64,000 bases of DNA from Acinetobacter calcoaceticus DSM 30006 = CIP 81.8. GTDB taxonomy: Bacteria > Pseudomonadota > Gammaproteobacteria > Pseudomonadales > Moraxellaceae. The position numbers were made by a program, and so were the translations under genes. Below, one piece after another: positions 9,064 through 17,903 of this stretch (the first letter of the stretch is position 1; the number at the start of each line of letters is the position of its first letter). A model generated the notes under the pieces. That model saw nothing but the letters and a program-made list of their open reading frames with translations, had not been told where the DNA came from and made no database searches. The stretch covers positions 2,238,784 to 2,302,783 of the forward strand of contig NZ_KB849780.1 in assembly GCF_000368965.1 (NCBI RefSeq). The letters run 5' to 3'.

Positions 9064-9564
9064 TTACTCATCAGAATCATGGTGCTTCAATTTATTTAAC
9101 TTATCTGTTGCTGTTTTCTTCAACTCATCAAATTTCGCTGTTGCTTGCGTTTTTAACTCATCAAATTTTGTTGCAGCCTCATCTTTTAACTCTACTGCTT
9201 TGGCTTTGGCGTCATCAAGTTTATGACCCGCTTCTGTACGTAAATGATCGAACTTATCTTGCAAGGTATGCTGAGCATCCTCAAGTTTGCCTTTCAAATC
9301 ATTTGCTTTATCTTCAACTGCCTCTTTGCCAGCAGCTTGTTTATCTTTTACATTTTCCTTTAAATCATCCAAAGCTTTTTCACCTTGAACTTTTGCATCT
9401 GCCACTTTGGCCTTTAACTCATCTACTTTATCTTCAACAGCTTCTTTACCAGCAGCTTCTTTAGCTTTTACGTTTTCCTTTAAATCTTCCAAAGCTTTTT
9501 CACCTTGTACTTTTGCATCTGCCGCTTTTGCTTTTAACTCATCTAATTTATTTTCAGTAGTCAT
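9064..9564 (-). CDS. Repetitive, highly charged helical protein (LEA/apolipoprotein-like)
   Basis: This 166-residue protein has no signal peptide and is almost entirely Lys, Glu, Asp, Ala and Leu with no Cys, Trp or Pro. Residues 7-46 and 47-86 form a near-perfect 40-residue tandem duplication (LDELKAKAADAKVQGEKALE versus the same with few changes), visible in DNA as a 120-base repeat. The remaining part has shorter FDELK/LKDEA 11-residue-type repeats and a His-Asp tail. Such composition is typical of amphipathic, partly disordered LEA-like or apolipoprotein-like proteins linked to membrane or desiccation protection. That role is inference. It sits between apbC and metG and appears monocistronic. 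Confidence 0.88.
   Translation of the reverse strand: MTTENKLDELKAKAADAKVQGEKALEDLKENVKAKEAAGKEAVEDKVDELKAKVADAKVQGEKALDDLKENVKDKQAAGKEAVEDKANDLKGKLEDAQHTLQDKFDHLRTEAGHKLDDAKAKAVELKDEAATKFDELKTQATAKFDELKKTATDKLNKLKHHDSDE
9302..9548 (-). repeat. Tandem 120-bp duplication inside the helical-protein gene
   Basis: Two adjacent copies of a 120-base unit encode residues 7-46 and 47-86. The copies differ at only a handful of positions, which points to recent duplication or continuing exchange between copies. Confidence 0.85.
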
Positions 9565-9839
9565 CGTTGTTATCCTCGTAGTTAATTAAAAAATTACCTG
9601 AATAAGTTATTAGTTATACATCGTTATGGCTTATTTTCTGACCGTAACTGCAATTTGAAACAAAGACAATACAGGAAGATTCAAATATTTTTTGATTTGT
9701 TTATCTGTTCTAAAGAGAAACGCTCTCTGACCAAAACCCATTTTTATAGAAACCTCTTGCGCCAAGCCAAAGATTATTAATCTTTGCTTATCTCCCTGCA
9801 TCAGTTAAAATCTTCCACCTTATAAATACGAATGAGAGA

Positions 9840-11915
9840 ATGAAATCCGTGCGTAAAATTTTAGTCACTAATGCCCTCCCTTATGCTAATGGTCCAATTC
9901 ATATGGGTCATTTACTCGGTTACATCCAGGCAGATATCTGGGTTCGTGCCATGCGAGCAATGGGTCATGATGTGACTTATGTATGTGCGGATGATGCTCA
10001 CGGTACAGCAATTATGCTACGTGCCGAAGCAAATGGTATTAGCCCAGAAGAGCAAATTGCGAATGTTCAAAAAGAACACATCCGTGATTTTGACGGTTTT
10101 GGCGTACATTTCGATCATTACGATTCAACTCATAGCGATGCGAACAAAGCCCGCTCAACAGATATCTATATTAAAAACCGTGAAGCTGGAAATATTGCAG
10201 TTCGCCCTGTAACTCAATTATTTGACCCAGAAAAAGGCATGTTCTTGTCTGACCGTTTCATTAAAGGTACATGCCCGAAATGTAAATCAGAAGACCAATA
10301 CGGCGACTCATGTGAAGTTTGTGGTACAACCTATAATGCAACTGAACTACTTAACCCACGTTCAACCTTAAGTGGTGCAACACCAGTTGAAAAATCTTCA
10401 GATCATTATTTCTTTAAACTACCGAACTTTGCTGAGTATTTACAGAAATGGACCCGTGATGAAGGTCGATTACCTGTTTCGATTGCAAACAAGCTAGATG
10501 AATGGTTTGAGTCGGGTTTAACCGATTGGGATATTTCCCGTGATGCACCTTATTTCGGTTTTGAAATTCCTGATGCGCCAAATAAATACTTCTATGTTTG
10601 GGTAGATGCACCAATTGGTTATATGTCGAGTTTTGAAAATTACATCAAAACTAAGCGCCCAGATTTAAGTTTTGATGATTTCTGGAAAAAAGACAGTCAA
10701 AACGATGTTTACCATTTCATTGGTAAAGACATTGTTTATTTCCATGCATTGTTCTGGCCTGCAATGTTGGATGGTGCAAACTATCGCACTCCAACAGGCT
10801 TATTTGTAAATGGTTTCTTGACTGTGAACGGACAAAAAATGTCTAAGTCTCGTGGTACTTTTATTAAAGCAGAGACTTATTTACAGCATTTAAATCCAGA
10901 ATATTTACGTTACTACTTTGCATCTAAACTTTCAGATAAAGTTGAAGACTCTGATTTAAACCTTGATGATTTTATTCAAAAAGTAAATTCTGACTTAGTC
11001 GGTAAAGTCGTCAATATTGCTAGCCGTTGTGCTAAATTTATCAACAGTAACTTTAACAATACTTTATCTGCTGAATGTGCAGAATCTGAGTTGGTGCAAA
11101 GTTTTATTGATGCAGGTGATTCAATCGCTAGCGCATATGAAGCACGTGAATTCTCAATGGCTATTCGTGAAATTATGGCACTTGCTGATCGTGCAAACCA
11201 ATATATTGACGAGAAAAAGCCATGGGCACTTGCTAAACAAGAAGGTCAAGAACAACAAGTTCTTGATGTGTGCTCAGTTGGTATCAACTTGTTCCGTCAA
11301 TTAGCTGTGTACTTGGCTCCAGTTCTTCCAACTTTGGCTGAGCAAGTTCAAAGTTTCTTAAAACTTGAAAGCTTCAATTTCGATTCACGTCAACAAATTC
11401 TTGTAAGCCATGAGATTGCACAGTTCCAACCGCTCATGCAACGTGTTGATCCAAAAGCTGTTGCTGCAATGGTGGATGCATCTAAAGAGTCTTTAGGTAC
11501 TCCTGCTCCAGAAGCAACTAAAGCAGCTGCGAAAAAGGACAAAGCTGCCGAGAAAAAAGCGGCTCTTGTTCCAGCAGTTGGTGAAGCAGAAATCATTGGT
11601 ATTGAAGATTTCTTAAAGGTTGACTTACGTGTTGCTCAGGTCGTTGAAGCAGGCACTGTTGAAGGTTCAGATAAATTACTTCAACTTACTTTAGACGTTG
11701 GTGAAGCTGAAACACGTAATGTATTCAGTGGTATTCGCAGCCAATACGCTCCAGAAGATTTAAAAGGCAAACTGGTCGTTATGGTTGCTAACCTTGCACC
11801 ACGTAAAATGCGTTTTGGTATTTCAAACGGAATGGTACTTGCTGCTGGAAATGGTGAAGGTATTTTCATTATTTCACCAGATAGCGGTGCAAAACCAGGC
11901 GATAAAGTTTCTTAA
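9840..11915 (+). CDS. metG: Methionyl-tRNA synthetase
   Basis: Charges tRNA-Met in the cytoplasm. The 691-residue protein has the class I HIGH-type motif GPIHMGH near residue 19. The zinc knuckle with CPKC and CEVC pairs is near residues 145-162, and the KMSKS loop near residue 337. A helical anticodon-binding domain extends to about residue 555. It ends in a Lys/Ala-rich linker and a C-terminal OB-fold dimerisation/tRNA-binding domain (from about 590, [18 protein letters not shown]). Length matches the long E. coli-type enzyme. A GAGAGA sequence precedes the ATG. The gene is monocistronic, with a strong terminator 12 bases after the stop. Confidence 0.98.
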   Translation: MKSVRKILVTNALPYANGPIHMGHLLGYIQADIWVRAMRAMGHDVTYVCADDAHGTAIMLRAEANGISPEEQIANVQKEHIRDFDGFGVHFDHYDSTHSDANKARSTDIYIKNREAGNIAVRPVTQLFDPEKGMFLSDRFIKGTCPKCKSEDQYGDSCEVCGTTYNATELLNPRSTLSGATPVEKSSDHYFFKLPNFAEYLQKWTRDEGRLPVSIANKLDEWFESGLTDWDISRDAPYFGFEIPDAPNKYFYVWVDAPIGYMSSFENYIKTKRPDLSFDDFWKKDSQNDVYHFIGKDIVYFHALFWPAMLDGANYRTPTGLFVNGFLTVNGQKMSKSRGTFIKAETYLQHLNPEYLRYYFASKLSDKVEDSDLNLDDFIQKVNSDLVGKVVNIASRCAKFINSNFNNTLSAECAESELVQSFIDAGDSIASAYEAREFSMAIREIMALADRANQYIDEKKPWALAKQEGQEQQVLDVCSVGINLFRQLAVYLAPVLPTLAEQVQSFLKLESFNFDSRQQILVSHEIAQFQPLMQRVDPKAVAAMVDASKESLGTPAPEATKAAAKKDKAAEKKAALVPAVGEAEIIGIEDFLKVDLRVAQVVEAGTVEGSDKLLQLTLDVGEAETRNVFSGIRSQYAPEDLKGKLVVMVANLAPRKMRFGISNGMVLAAGNGEGIFIISPDSGAKPGDKVS

Positions 11916-11926
11916 TCTGCCTTCAT

Positions 11927-11958
11927 AAAAAAAGCTTCCTAAATTGGAAGCTTTTTTT
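11927..11958. terminator. Bidirectional terminator between metG and the EF-hand gene
   Basis: A perfect hairpin (A-run, GCTTCC stem, TAAATT loop, GGAAGC, T-run) has A and T tracts on both sides, so it can stop metG on the plus strand and the convergent EF-hand gene on the minus strand. Confidence 0.9.
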
Positions 11959-12005
11959 ATTTTTAAAATTCGAGTTCTGAAGAAATATAAATAAGTGAAT
12001 TTAAA

Positions 12006-12341
12006 TTACGACCACGGCCACCCTTCACAAGGATTATTAAATAAAACATGTATGTTTCCTAACTCCTCATTTGTTAAATAGCCGTTCTTATTTTCATCTA
12101 AATAATGAAATAACTCTGTCTGCTTGTTTTCGCCTTGAAAACGTTTATCGCTCGGCCAGTTATAAGGATAAAAATCCTCAACACGTTGAAACTCTTTTAG
12201 GCTGTACATTCCATCATGATTTAAATCATATTTTTCCTGAAAAAGGTCCCACTCTAAAGATGCAGGTTCACATGCATTGACCATACTCAAAATACAGTAA
12301 GTCGCACACCCTGCAAGTAACTTAATAGTTGGATTGCTCAT
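12006..12341 (-). CDS. Small exported EF-hand protein
   Basis: From the start at 12341 the protein has 111 residues: a signal peptide (about residues 1-23, ending MVNA) and two EF-hand-type loops. These are D-L-N-H-D-G-M-Y-S-L-K-E near the middle and D-E-N-K-N-G-Y-L-T-N-E-E near the C-terminus. Both have acidic or Asn residues at positions 1, 3 and 5, Gly at 6 and Glu at 12, so calcium binding is likely. I preferred this start because earlier in-frame ATGs would put 6-20 basic residues before the signal. It overlaps the end of the upstream lipoprotein gene by 20 bases, which suggests coupled translation. Role unknown; periplasmic. Confidence 0.75.
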   Translation of the reverse strand: MSNPTIKLLAGCATYCILSMVNACEPASLEWDLFQEKYDLNHDGMYSLKEFQRVEDFYPYNWPSDKRFQGENKQTELFHYLDENKNGYLTNEELGNIHVLFNNPCEGWPWS

Positions 12342-12510
12342 GATTATTCGCTTGGATATCGGAAATTTTATAATCCTTTTCATGAACTGGAGTACCAACA
12401 ATACTCATGGTCCGTTCATTTGCTGGTGGTTGCTTACTCATCGTTCTCATCTCACATCCTGTAGTTAAGATGAGAAAAACTACAGAAATGCTCACCATTA
12501 GTTTTTTCAT
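12322..12510 (-). CDS. Small lipoprotein
   Basis: A 62-residue protein with a lipoprotein signal: MKKLMVSISVVFLIL followed by the lipobox TTGC (Cys 19). The mature part is only about 44 hydrophilic residues. A GAGGAT ribosome binding site precedes the ATG. Its last 20 bases overlap the start of the EF-hand gene, so both are probably made together and may work together in the periplasm. No family was recognised. Confidence 0.7.
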   Translation of the reverse strand: MKKLMVSISVVFLILTTGCEMRTMSKQPPANERTMSIVGTPVHEKDYKISDIQANNHEQSNY

Positions 12511-12608
12511 AACGTGATCCTCATTTCTTTTTGTTTTATTTATTAAGTTACCACTTTTTAAATGTTTAAGGGCTAAAAAAGATATTTCAATTTGTATATA
12601 TTTTACGC

Positions 12609-12641
12609 AAAAATAAAGCCAGACTATAAACAGCTGGCTTT
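12609..12641 (-). terminator. Intrinsic terminator of the second LysE-type gene
   Basis: An 8-bp perfect stem (AAAGCCAG/CTGGCTTT) with an 11-base loop is followed on the minus strand by TATTTTTG, about 30 bases after the stop at 12673. Confidence 0.7.
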
Positions 12642-12672
12642 GGATTTTTTAGATATTTTAATTAAAGACTTA

Positions 12673-13296
12673 TCATTTGAAGAAAATTAACTTTAAACCC
12701 AATAGGCTAACAATGCTTCCAGCAACTCGGTCAACACCAGTTTTTGCCTTTAAATACATTTTTCTAGGCTTCTCTGAAGATAGCAGCATTGCCACACATG
12801 AATACCAACCAGCATCAATCATAAAACAAATCACTGGCAATGCGACGTAGTAATAATTTGGGATTTCTTTCGGCAGTAAAGCAGTAAATACACTTGCTAA
12901 TACAACTGCGATTTTTGGATTACTTAACTGAGTAATCAAACCATATCGATATGCCTGTTTATAGGTCATTTTCGATTTTGCATCGTTTTCCATTGCAATT
13001 GGTTCTTTGGCATGTTTAATAATTTTAAAAGCTAGCCAAAGTAAATAAAGCCCGCCACCAATTTTTAAAATTAAATAAGCAGAAGGTACAGCCAATAAAA
13101 CCGCTTGTAATCCCATAACAGCTAATAGGCCAAACAGAGCTGCGCCTGTACCTGTTCCTAAAGCCGTGAACAAACCATGTTTACGTGATTTAGAAATTGA
13201 ATTTTGTGCCACGTAAATAAAGCTTGGCCCAGGGCTTATTGCTCCCAGCATCAATGCCATCGCAATTGAAAAAAGAGGAATAAGGGACTCAAACAT
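12673..13296 (-). CDS. LysE/RhtB-family exporter
   Basis: The 207-residue inner-membrane protein has six hydrophobic segments and the family signature GAISPGPSFIYVAQNS (about residues 18-33), followed by the conserved Gly-rich second helix (LGTGTGAALFG). LNP-like conserved residues at mid-protein (QLSNPKIAVVLAS) also fit. It has the usual length. Exports an amino acid or similar small molecule; substrate unknown. It is divergent from the TetR gene. The shared 178-base intergenic region holds several inverted repeats, so the exporter might also be under that regulator. Confidence 0.9.
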   Translation of the reverse strand: MFESLIPLFSIAMALMLGAISPGPSFIYVAQNSISKSRKHGLFTALGTGTGAALFGLLAVMGLQAVLLAVPSAYLILKIGGGLYLLWLAFKIIKHAKEPIAMENDAKSKMTYKQAYRYGLITQLSNPKIAVVLASVFTALLPKEIPNYYYVALPVICFMIDAGWYSCVAMLLSSEKPRKMYLKAKTGVDRVAGSIVSLLGLKLIFFK

Positions 13297-13364
13297 TGTA
13301 TTGACCTAGCATTACGCAATTGCGCGGTATTCTACCAGCTTTTTATGACGCAGATAAAAATGGA

Positions 13365-13417
13365 GAAGATATAAATGATGAAAATTGAATTTTCATGTTT
13401 TTACAATTTATATCTTC
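13365..13417. repeat. Nested inverted repeats upstream of the TetR gene
   Basis: A perfect 12-bp inverted repeat (GAAGATATAAAT at 13365-13376 and its complement at 13406-13417) encloses a second perfect 9-bp palindrome around one base (ATGAAAATT-G-AATTTTCAT, 13378-13396). Both lie between the divergent LysE and TetR genes and may be regulator sites. Confidence 0.7.
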
Positions 13418-13419
13418 AC

Positions 13420-13439
13420 AACGGACAAAAATGTCCGTT
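13420..13439. promoter_or_regulatory. Candidate TetR operator
   Basis: AACGGACA-AAAA-TGTCCGTT is a perfect 8-bp inverted repeat 36 bases before the start of the TetR-family gene. Size, symmetry and position are those of a TetR-family autoregulatory operator. Binding is inferred. Confidence 0.6.
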
Positions 13440-13474
13440 AAATATATATTCTTTAAAAGATCCCTAAAGATGAC

Positions 13475-14044
13475 ATGAGTAAACGTCAAAAAATTGCTGC
13501 CCATAATCGGGATGAATTACTCAATGCAGCCGAAGAATGTTTTCGTATTCATGGCATTAATGTCCCCTTACAAGTTGTGATTGACCACGCTGGTGTAGGA
13601 CGAGCAACGTTCTATCGTAACTTTTGCGATCGCAAAGCTTTAATTAGCGCACTTTTAGAACGCGCGATTACACAGCTAGAGCAAAAGGCAGCTCATTTTC
13701 AACAATTCGGAGACGGTTTATTTCGTTTAATTGAAGGACACATTGGGCAACTTCCCAAGCTCGCAATTTTGCAAGATTTTTGGAGAGTAATTGATCGACA
13801 AGACCCAATTATGTTAAAAATCTATGAACGGCGAAATAATGCACTTAATCCACTGATTGAAAAAGCAATAGAACAAAAACTGTGCCGAGCAGATCTAACT
13901 GCCGATGACTATGCAATGGTCACTGCAATGTTAGGTTCTTCATTTCAAGGACATGAGCCCGAAGAACAGACTCGCTTAGCAAAACGAGCAATTGAATTAC
14001 TATTTCATGGTATTCAAATACAAAAAATTCGAGGGATAGAATGA
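13475..14044 (+). CDS. TetR/AcrR-family repressor of an efflux operon
   Basis: The 189-residue protein has an N-terminal helix-turn-helix (LLNAAEECFRIHGINVPLQV, then HAGVGRATFYRNFCDRKALI, about residues 14-60) and a helical ligand-binding C-terminal domain. The stop overlaps the start of the MFS gene in ATGA, so they share a transcript. It probably represses its own operon through the palindrome at 13420-13439 and is released by a substrate of the pump. The inducer is unknown. Confidence 0.92.
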   Translation: MSKRQKIAAHNRDELLNAAEECFRIHGINVPLQVVIDHAGVGRATFYRNFCDRKALISALLERAITQLEQKAAHFQQFGDGLFRLIEGHIGQLPKLAILQDFWRVIDRQDPIMLKIYERRNNALNPLIEKAIEQKLCRADLTADDYAMVTAMLGSSFQGHEPEEQTRLAKRAIELLFHGIQIQKIRGIE

Positions 14045-15684
14045 GTAAAACGCCTCGTTATTTAGAAACACCACCCGACTGGACGCCAGAAGAGCAACCG
14101 ACTCTACCTGGTTCACCAGCAGCGATTGCACACTCTGTACCTAAGCGGTTTATTTACTTTTTTATCGGTTTATTTATCGCTCTTTCGGCAAGCTTAAGTA
14201 ATGGTTTTATTACAGCAAACTTACCTTTAATCCAAGGTGAATACGGTCTTACCCCTTCCGAAGCTGCTTGGCTGCCTGCGGCCTATGTCATGGCAAATGT
14301 AAGCTCAAATCTGATTTTGTTTAAAGCCCGTCAACAGTATGGCCTGAGAGTATTTTCGGAAATAGGACTGGTTATTTTTATTGCGGTTCTTGTTTTGCAT
14401 ATTTTTGTGCATACCTATGAAATGGCACTATTCGCTCGGGTTGTGGCTGGTTTAGCGGGTGCACCACTAAGCTCTTTAGGTATGTATTACACCATGCAGG
14501 CCTTCAAAAAAGCAGACATGGCAAAAGGAATATATATCGCCTTCGGCTTTCAGCAACTTGGCGTACCCTTGGCTTGGATTATTTCTCCTTTCCTTGTAAG
14601 TACAGACAGCTGGTCTGTTCTTTACACCTTTGAGCTCGGTTTAGCACTTTGTTGTTTAGCCATGGTCGTTTCATTGAAATTACCACGTAGCTTAAGAATT
14701 TATGTTTTTGAGAAGCAAGATTTCTTCACCTTTGCCTTATTGGCTCCAGGTTTTGCATGTTTATGTATCGTGCTGACGCAAGGTCCAATTTTATGGTGGT
14801 TTAATAGCGAATGGCTTGCCTATATATTAATCGCAGGTTTTAGCTTAGTTGTGCTCGGTTTACTTTACGAACACTATCGCGCCAATCCATTAATTATGAC
14901 GCGTTGGCTAGGCGCCTCTTCGACCCTACGTTTCATTTTTGGTGCTTTTGCAATTCGACTTTTAATGTCTGAACAAAGCTATGCTGCTGTTAACTTCTTA
15001 AAAACAATGGGAATGGGACCTGACCAATTTGTGCCACTCTATGTTGTGATATTCATAGGAATTTTAAGCGGGACACTTTTTAGTGCGCTTACTTTTTCGC
15101 GCGAACGAATTATCTTCCACTTACTTTTTGCAGAGTTTTTGATTCTGGTCGCCTGTGGACTAGATTATCACCTAACCAGTGATGTCCGACCTGTGAACTT
15201 CTTTGCAAGTCAATTTTTAGTCGGCTTTGCAGGTGGTTTATTCATTGGTCCATTACTTCTCATTGGCTTCGCACAAACACTTGCTAAGGGTCCATCTTAC
15301 GTAGTGACCTTTATCGTACTATTTTCTGCCACCCAAACTTTCGGTGGTCTTGTAGGGTCTTCTTTCTTCTCGACCTATCAACAACATCGTACGCAGAACT
15401 ATCAGGCAGAGATCATTAAAGATTTAGAACAAGCAGACCCTCTAGTCGCTCAAAGACTCTCTACCTATCAACGCAGTGCATCAATCACCACTACTGACCC
15501 AGCATTACAAACAGCTCAATCCATGCGCTCACTTAATCAAGTGGTCACTCGTGAAGCCCAAGTGCGAGCCTACAATGACGTTATTGCTTTAAACGGTATT
15601 TTTGCCGTCGCCCTACTCTTATGGGGTGGATTTAATATTGCACGTAGTAAATATCTACAACGCAGAGGAATTAGCCGTCCTTAA
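14041..15684 (+). CDS. MFS drug-efflux transporter, DHA2 (EmrB/QacA) type
   Basis: The 547-residue protein has about 14 membrane segments starting near residue 38 (IYFFIGLFIALSASLSNGFI) and the DHA2-type region LPAAYVMANVSSNLI near residues 77-91. Proton-driven efflux across the inner membrane is the family role. It follows the TetR gene with a 4-base overlap and is followed 41 bases later by an HlyD/EmrA-type adaptor. The three genes therefore form a regulator-pump-adaptor unit. No outer-membrane channel gene is present, so a TolC-like protein encoded elsewhere would be needed. Substrate unknown. Confidence 0.92.
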   Translation: MSKTPRYLETPPDWTPEEQPTLPGSPAAIAHSVPKRFIYFFIGLFIALSASLSNGFITANLPLIQGEYGLTPSEAAWLPAAYVMANVSSNLILFKARQQYGLRVFSEIGLVIFIAVLVLHIFVHTYEMALFARVVAGLAGAPLSSLGMYYTMQAFKKADMAKGIYIAFGFQQLGVPLAWIISPFLVSTDSWSVLYTFELGLALCCLAMVVSLKLPRSLRIYVFEKQDFFTFALLAPGFACLCIVLTQGPILWWFNSEWLAYILIAGFSLVVLGLLYEHYRANPLIMTRWLGASSTLRFIFGAFAIRLLMSEQSYAAVNFLKTMGMGPDQFVPLYVVIFIGILSGTLFSALTFSRERIIFHLLFAEFLILVACGLDYHLTSDVRPVNFFASQFLVGFAGGLFIGPLLLIGFAQTLAKGPSYVVTFIVLFSATQTFGGLVGSSFFSTYQQHRTQNYQAEIIKDLEQADPLVAQRLSTYQRSASITTTDPALQTAQSMRSLNQVVTREAQVRAYNDVIALNGIFAVALLLWGGFNIARSKYLQRRGISRP

Positions 15685-15724
15685 CGGCTTTCGTATTTGA
15701 TAAAATAGAAATTGAGATTGATAT

Positions 15725-16840
15725 ATGTCAGATGATCAAAACAAACCAGAACAAACGCCTTCTCAGGCACCTACCAACGAGCCAACACCTGCACCTGCGA
15801 GTAAACTCATTCCGACAAAGCGCTCAACTTTATTATGGATGCTGGTTGTTCTTATTGTCGGTATTTTAGTGATTTTATGGGCATGGAGAATTGGACCTTT
15901 TGCAACGAGTGTTCAGCAAACTGACAATAGTTATGTCAAAGGTAACACCACAATTTTATCTTCACAAATTAATGGCTACGTTAAAGATGTATTAGTGAAA
16001 GACTTTGACCATGTTAAAAAGGGTCAAGTATTAATGCATATCGATGCAACCACTTACGATCAAAAAGTAACACAAGCAGCTTCTGGGGTTGAACAAGCTA
16101 AAAATACCTTAGCTAATCAAACTCAATCGATTGCCCAAAAACAAGCTGACATTGTGGCTGCACAAGCCAAAGTGGATCAAGCAAAAGCTCAATACGAACT
16201 CTCTTTAGCACAGCTCAGACGCTATCAACAGTTAGGAAATAGTGGCGCGGCCTCTAAATCTGAACAAGATAAAGCCGCAGCAGATGCCGAAAATAACCTT
16301 GCGGCACTCAAACAGGCAGAAGCCAATGTGTTAGTTGCAAATGAAGCACTTAAAACAGCACAAGTCGCAGAAGCTGGCTTAGAAGCACAAGTTTCAAGTG
16401 CTAAAGCGCAGTTAGACCAAGCACAAACCACTAAAGACTATAGCGTTATTGTTGCCCCGATGGATGGTCAACTTGGCGAAGTAAACCCTCGTGTTGGGCA
16501 ATATGTCGCAGCAGGGTCGCAGTTACTCTATTTAATTCCACAACAAACTTGGGTGATTGCCAATTTCAAAGAAACTCAAATTGCCAATATGAGGATTGGT
16601 CAAAAGGCATGGTTCACAGTCGATGCCATGAAACACAAAAAATTTACAGGACATGTTGAGCAAATCTCACCTGCAGCGGGTTCCGAGTTCAGTGTATTAA
16701 AGCCAGACAATGCGACAGGAAACTTTACTAAAGTTGTTCAACGGATTGCTGTACGTATAACCATCGACCCAAATCAGGAAGGAATGGAACATTTACGCCC
16801 TGGTATGTCAGTGGTTACTTCTGTCGATACAAATTCGTAA
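15725..16840 (+). CDS. HlyD/EmrA-type periplasmic adaptor
   Basis: The 371-residue protein has a Pro/Thr-rich cytoplasmic N-terminus, one membrane anchor (about residues 37-58), and a biotinyl/lipoyl half-motif near residues 75-105. A long Ala/Gln-rich coiled-coil hairpin follows (about 115-240), then the second lipoyl half (PMDGQLGEVNPRVGQYV, about 248-264) and beta domains. Such adaptors connect an inner-membrane pump to a TolC-like channel. Position right after the MFS gene identifies its partner. The order pump-then-adaptor is the reverse of emrA-emrB. Confidence 0.93.
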   Translation: MSDDQNKPEQTPSQAPTNEPTPAPASKLIPTKRSTLLWMLVVLIVGILVILWAWRIGPFATSVQQTDNSYVKGNTTILSSQINGYVKDVLVKDFDHVKKGQVLMHIDATTYDQKVTQAASGVEQAKNTLANQTQSIAQKQADIVAAQAKVDQAKAQYELSLAQLRRYQQLGNSGAASKSEQDKAAADAENNLAALKQAEANVLVANEALKTAQVAEAGLEAQVSSAKAQLDQAQTTKDYSVIVAPMDGQLGEVNPRVGQYVAAGSQLLYLIPQQTWVIANFKETQIANMRIGQKAWFTVDAMKHKKFTGHVEQISPAAGSEFSVLKPDNATGNFTKVVQRIAVRITIDPNQEGMEHLRPGMSVVTSVDTNS

Positions 16841-16872
16841 ACAGCTTTTTAAAGTTCTATTTAAAAAGTTAC

Positions 16873-16919
16873 AATGTGATCAATCATTATTTTCTCAATT
16901 TCTAATGTTTGATCACATT
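16873..16919. repeat. 11-bp inverted repeat around the start codon of the PLP-enzyme gene
   Basis: AATGTGATCAA (16873-16883) and its perfect complement TTGATCACATT (16909-16919) are separated by 25 bases. The ATG at 16905 lies in the loop and codons 2-5 form part of the right arm. No Shine-Dalgarno sequence is visible. The TGTGATC/GATCACA halves could also be a protein site. Confidence 0.7.
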
Positions 16920-17786
16920 ACTCAATCGGTTCCTTATCAACATATTCAACTTCCCTATCCCCTGCATCTCGACATTAAGCGGTTAGACTTAATTCATCCT
17001 CAAATCTCAGGTAATAAGTTTTTCAAACTAAAATACAATCTACTTGCAGCGCAGCAACGAGAATTTTCACGCGTTTTGACTTTTGGTGGGGCTTATTCAA
17101 ATCACATTGCTGCAACTGCGTATGCAGCTCATCTTTTTGGCTTAAAAAGTATAGGAATTATTCGTGGGGAAGAATTAGCTGAAAAGCCTCTTAACCCTAC
17201 TTTAGCAAAAGCTCAAAGTTTAGGAATGCATTTACATTTTGTCTCGCGCACTGAATATCGTTTGAGAGGTGATGCAAACTATCTTCAACAATTACACAAT
17301 CAATTTCCTGAAACTTTCATTATTCCTGAAGGCGGTTCTAATCAGCTAGCCGTGCAAGGTTGTCAGGAAATTCTCAGTCAAAGCGATTTGCAAAACTATG
17401 ATGTGATTTGTTGTGCAGTCGGAACTGGTGGGACTATTTCAGGGCTCATTCAACGAAGTGCACCACATCAAAAGGTTCTAGGGTTTTCAGCATTAAAAGG
17501 TGACTTTCTAAAACAAGAGATTCAGCAGTGGACTAAAAAACAGAATTGGTCACTGACAGATGCCTACTGCTGTGGTGGTTACGCTAAAACTTCACCTGAG
17601 CTATTCACATTTATCCAAAACTTTGAAGAGCAATACACTGTCCCTCTTGAACCGATCTATACGGGAAAAATGATGTTCGGCCTGTTTGACCTTATAAAAA
17701 ACAATTACTTCCCTGAAGGAACTCGTATTCTGGCAATTCATTCTGGCGGTTTACAGGCTGATATAAGAAACAAGCTAAGCTACTGA
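16905..17786 (+). CDS. PLP-dependent ACC deaminase/D-cysteine desulfhydrase family enzyme
   Basis: The 293-residue protein belongs to fold-type II PLP enzymes. The lysine for PLP is in SGNKFFKLKY (Lys 38), followed by GGAYSNHIAATAYAA (about residues 63-77) and the phosphate loop GTGGTISGL near residue 174. Members deaminate 1-aminocyclopropane-1-carboxylate or desulfhydrate D-cysteine; sequence alone does not separate these, and D-cysteine desulfhydrase-like activity is more common in such short forms. The start is taken at the only upstream ATG even though no ribosome binding site is seen and it lies within an inverted repeat. Confidence 0.88.
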   Translation: MFDHITQSVPYQHIQLPYPLHLDIKRLDLIHPQISGNKFFKLKYNLLAAQQREFSRVLTFGGAYSNHIAATAYAAHLFGLKSIGIIRGEELAEKPLNPTLAKAQSLGMHLHFVSRTEYRLRGDANYLQQLHNQFPETFIIPEGGSNQLAVQGCQEILSQSDLQNYDVICCAVGTGGTISGLIQRSAPHQKVLGFSALKGDFLKQEIQQWTKKQNWSLTDAYCCGGYAKTSPELFTFIQNFEEQYTVPLEPIYTGKMMFGLFDLIKNNYFPEGTRILAIHSGGLQADIRNKLSY

Positions 17787-17903
17787 TTCATTAATTTTTA
17801 GGAGATATTGCTCCTCATACCAATAAATGTCTTTAGCATGAGTAAGTGTCGGCATGATAGTATATGCCCCTTTTTAATTTTCAAGATTAATCGAGAATCT
17901 CTT

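Noticed and set aside
9108..9464. Leu/His-rich ORF on the plus strand
   Set aside because: It is antisense to the repetitive helical protein and has no independent support.
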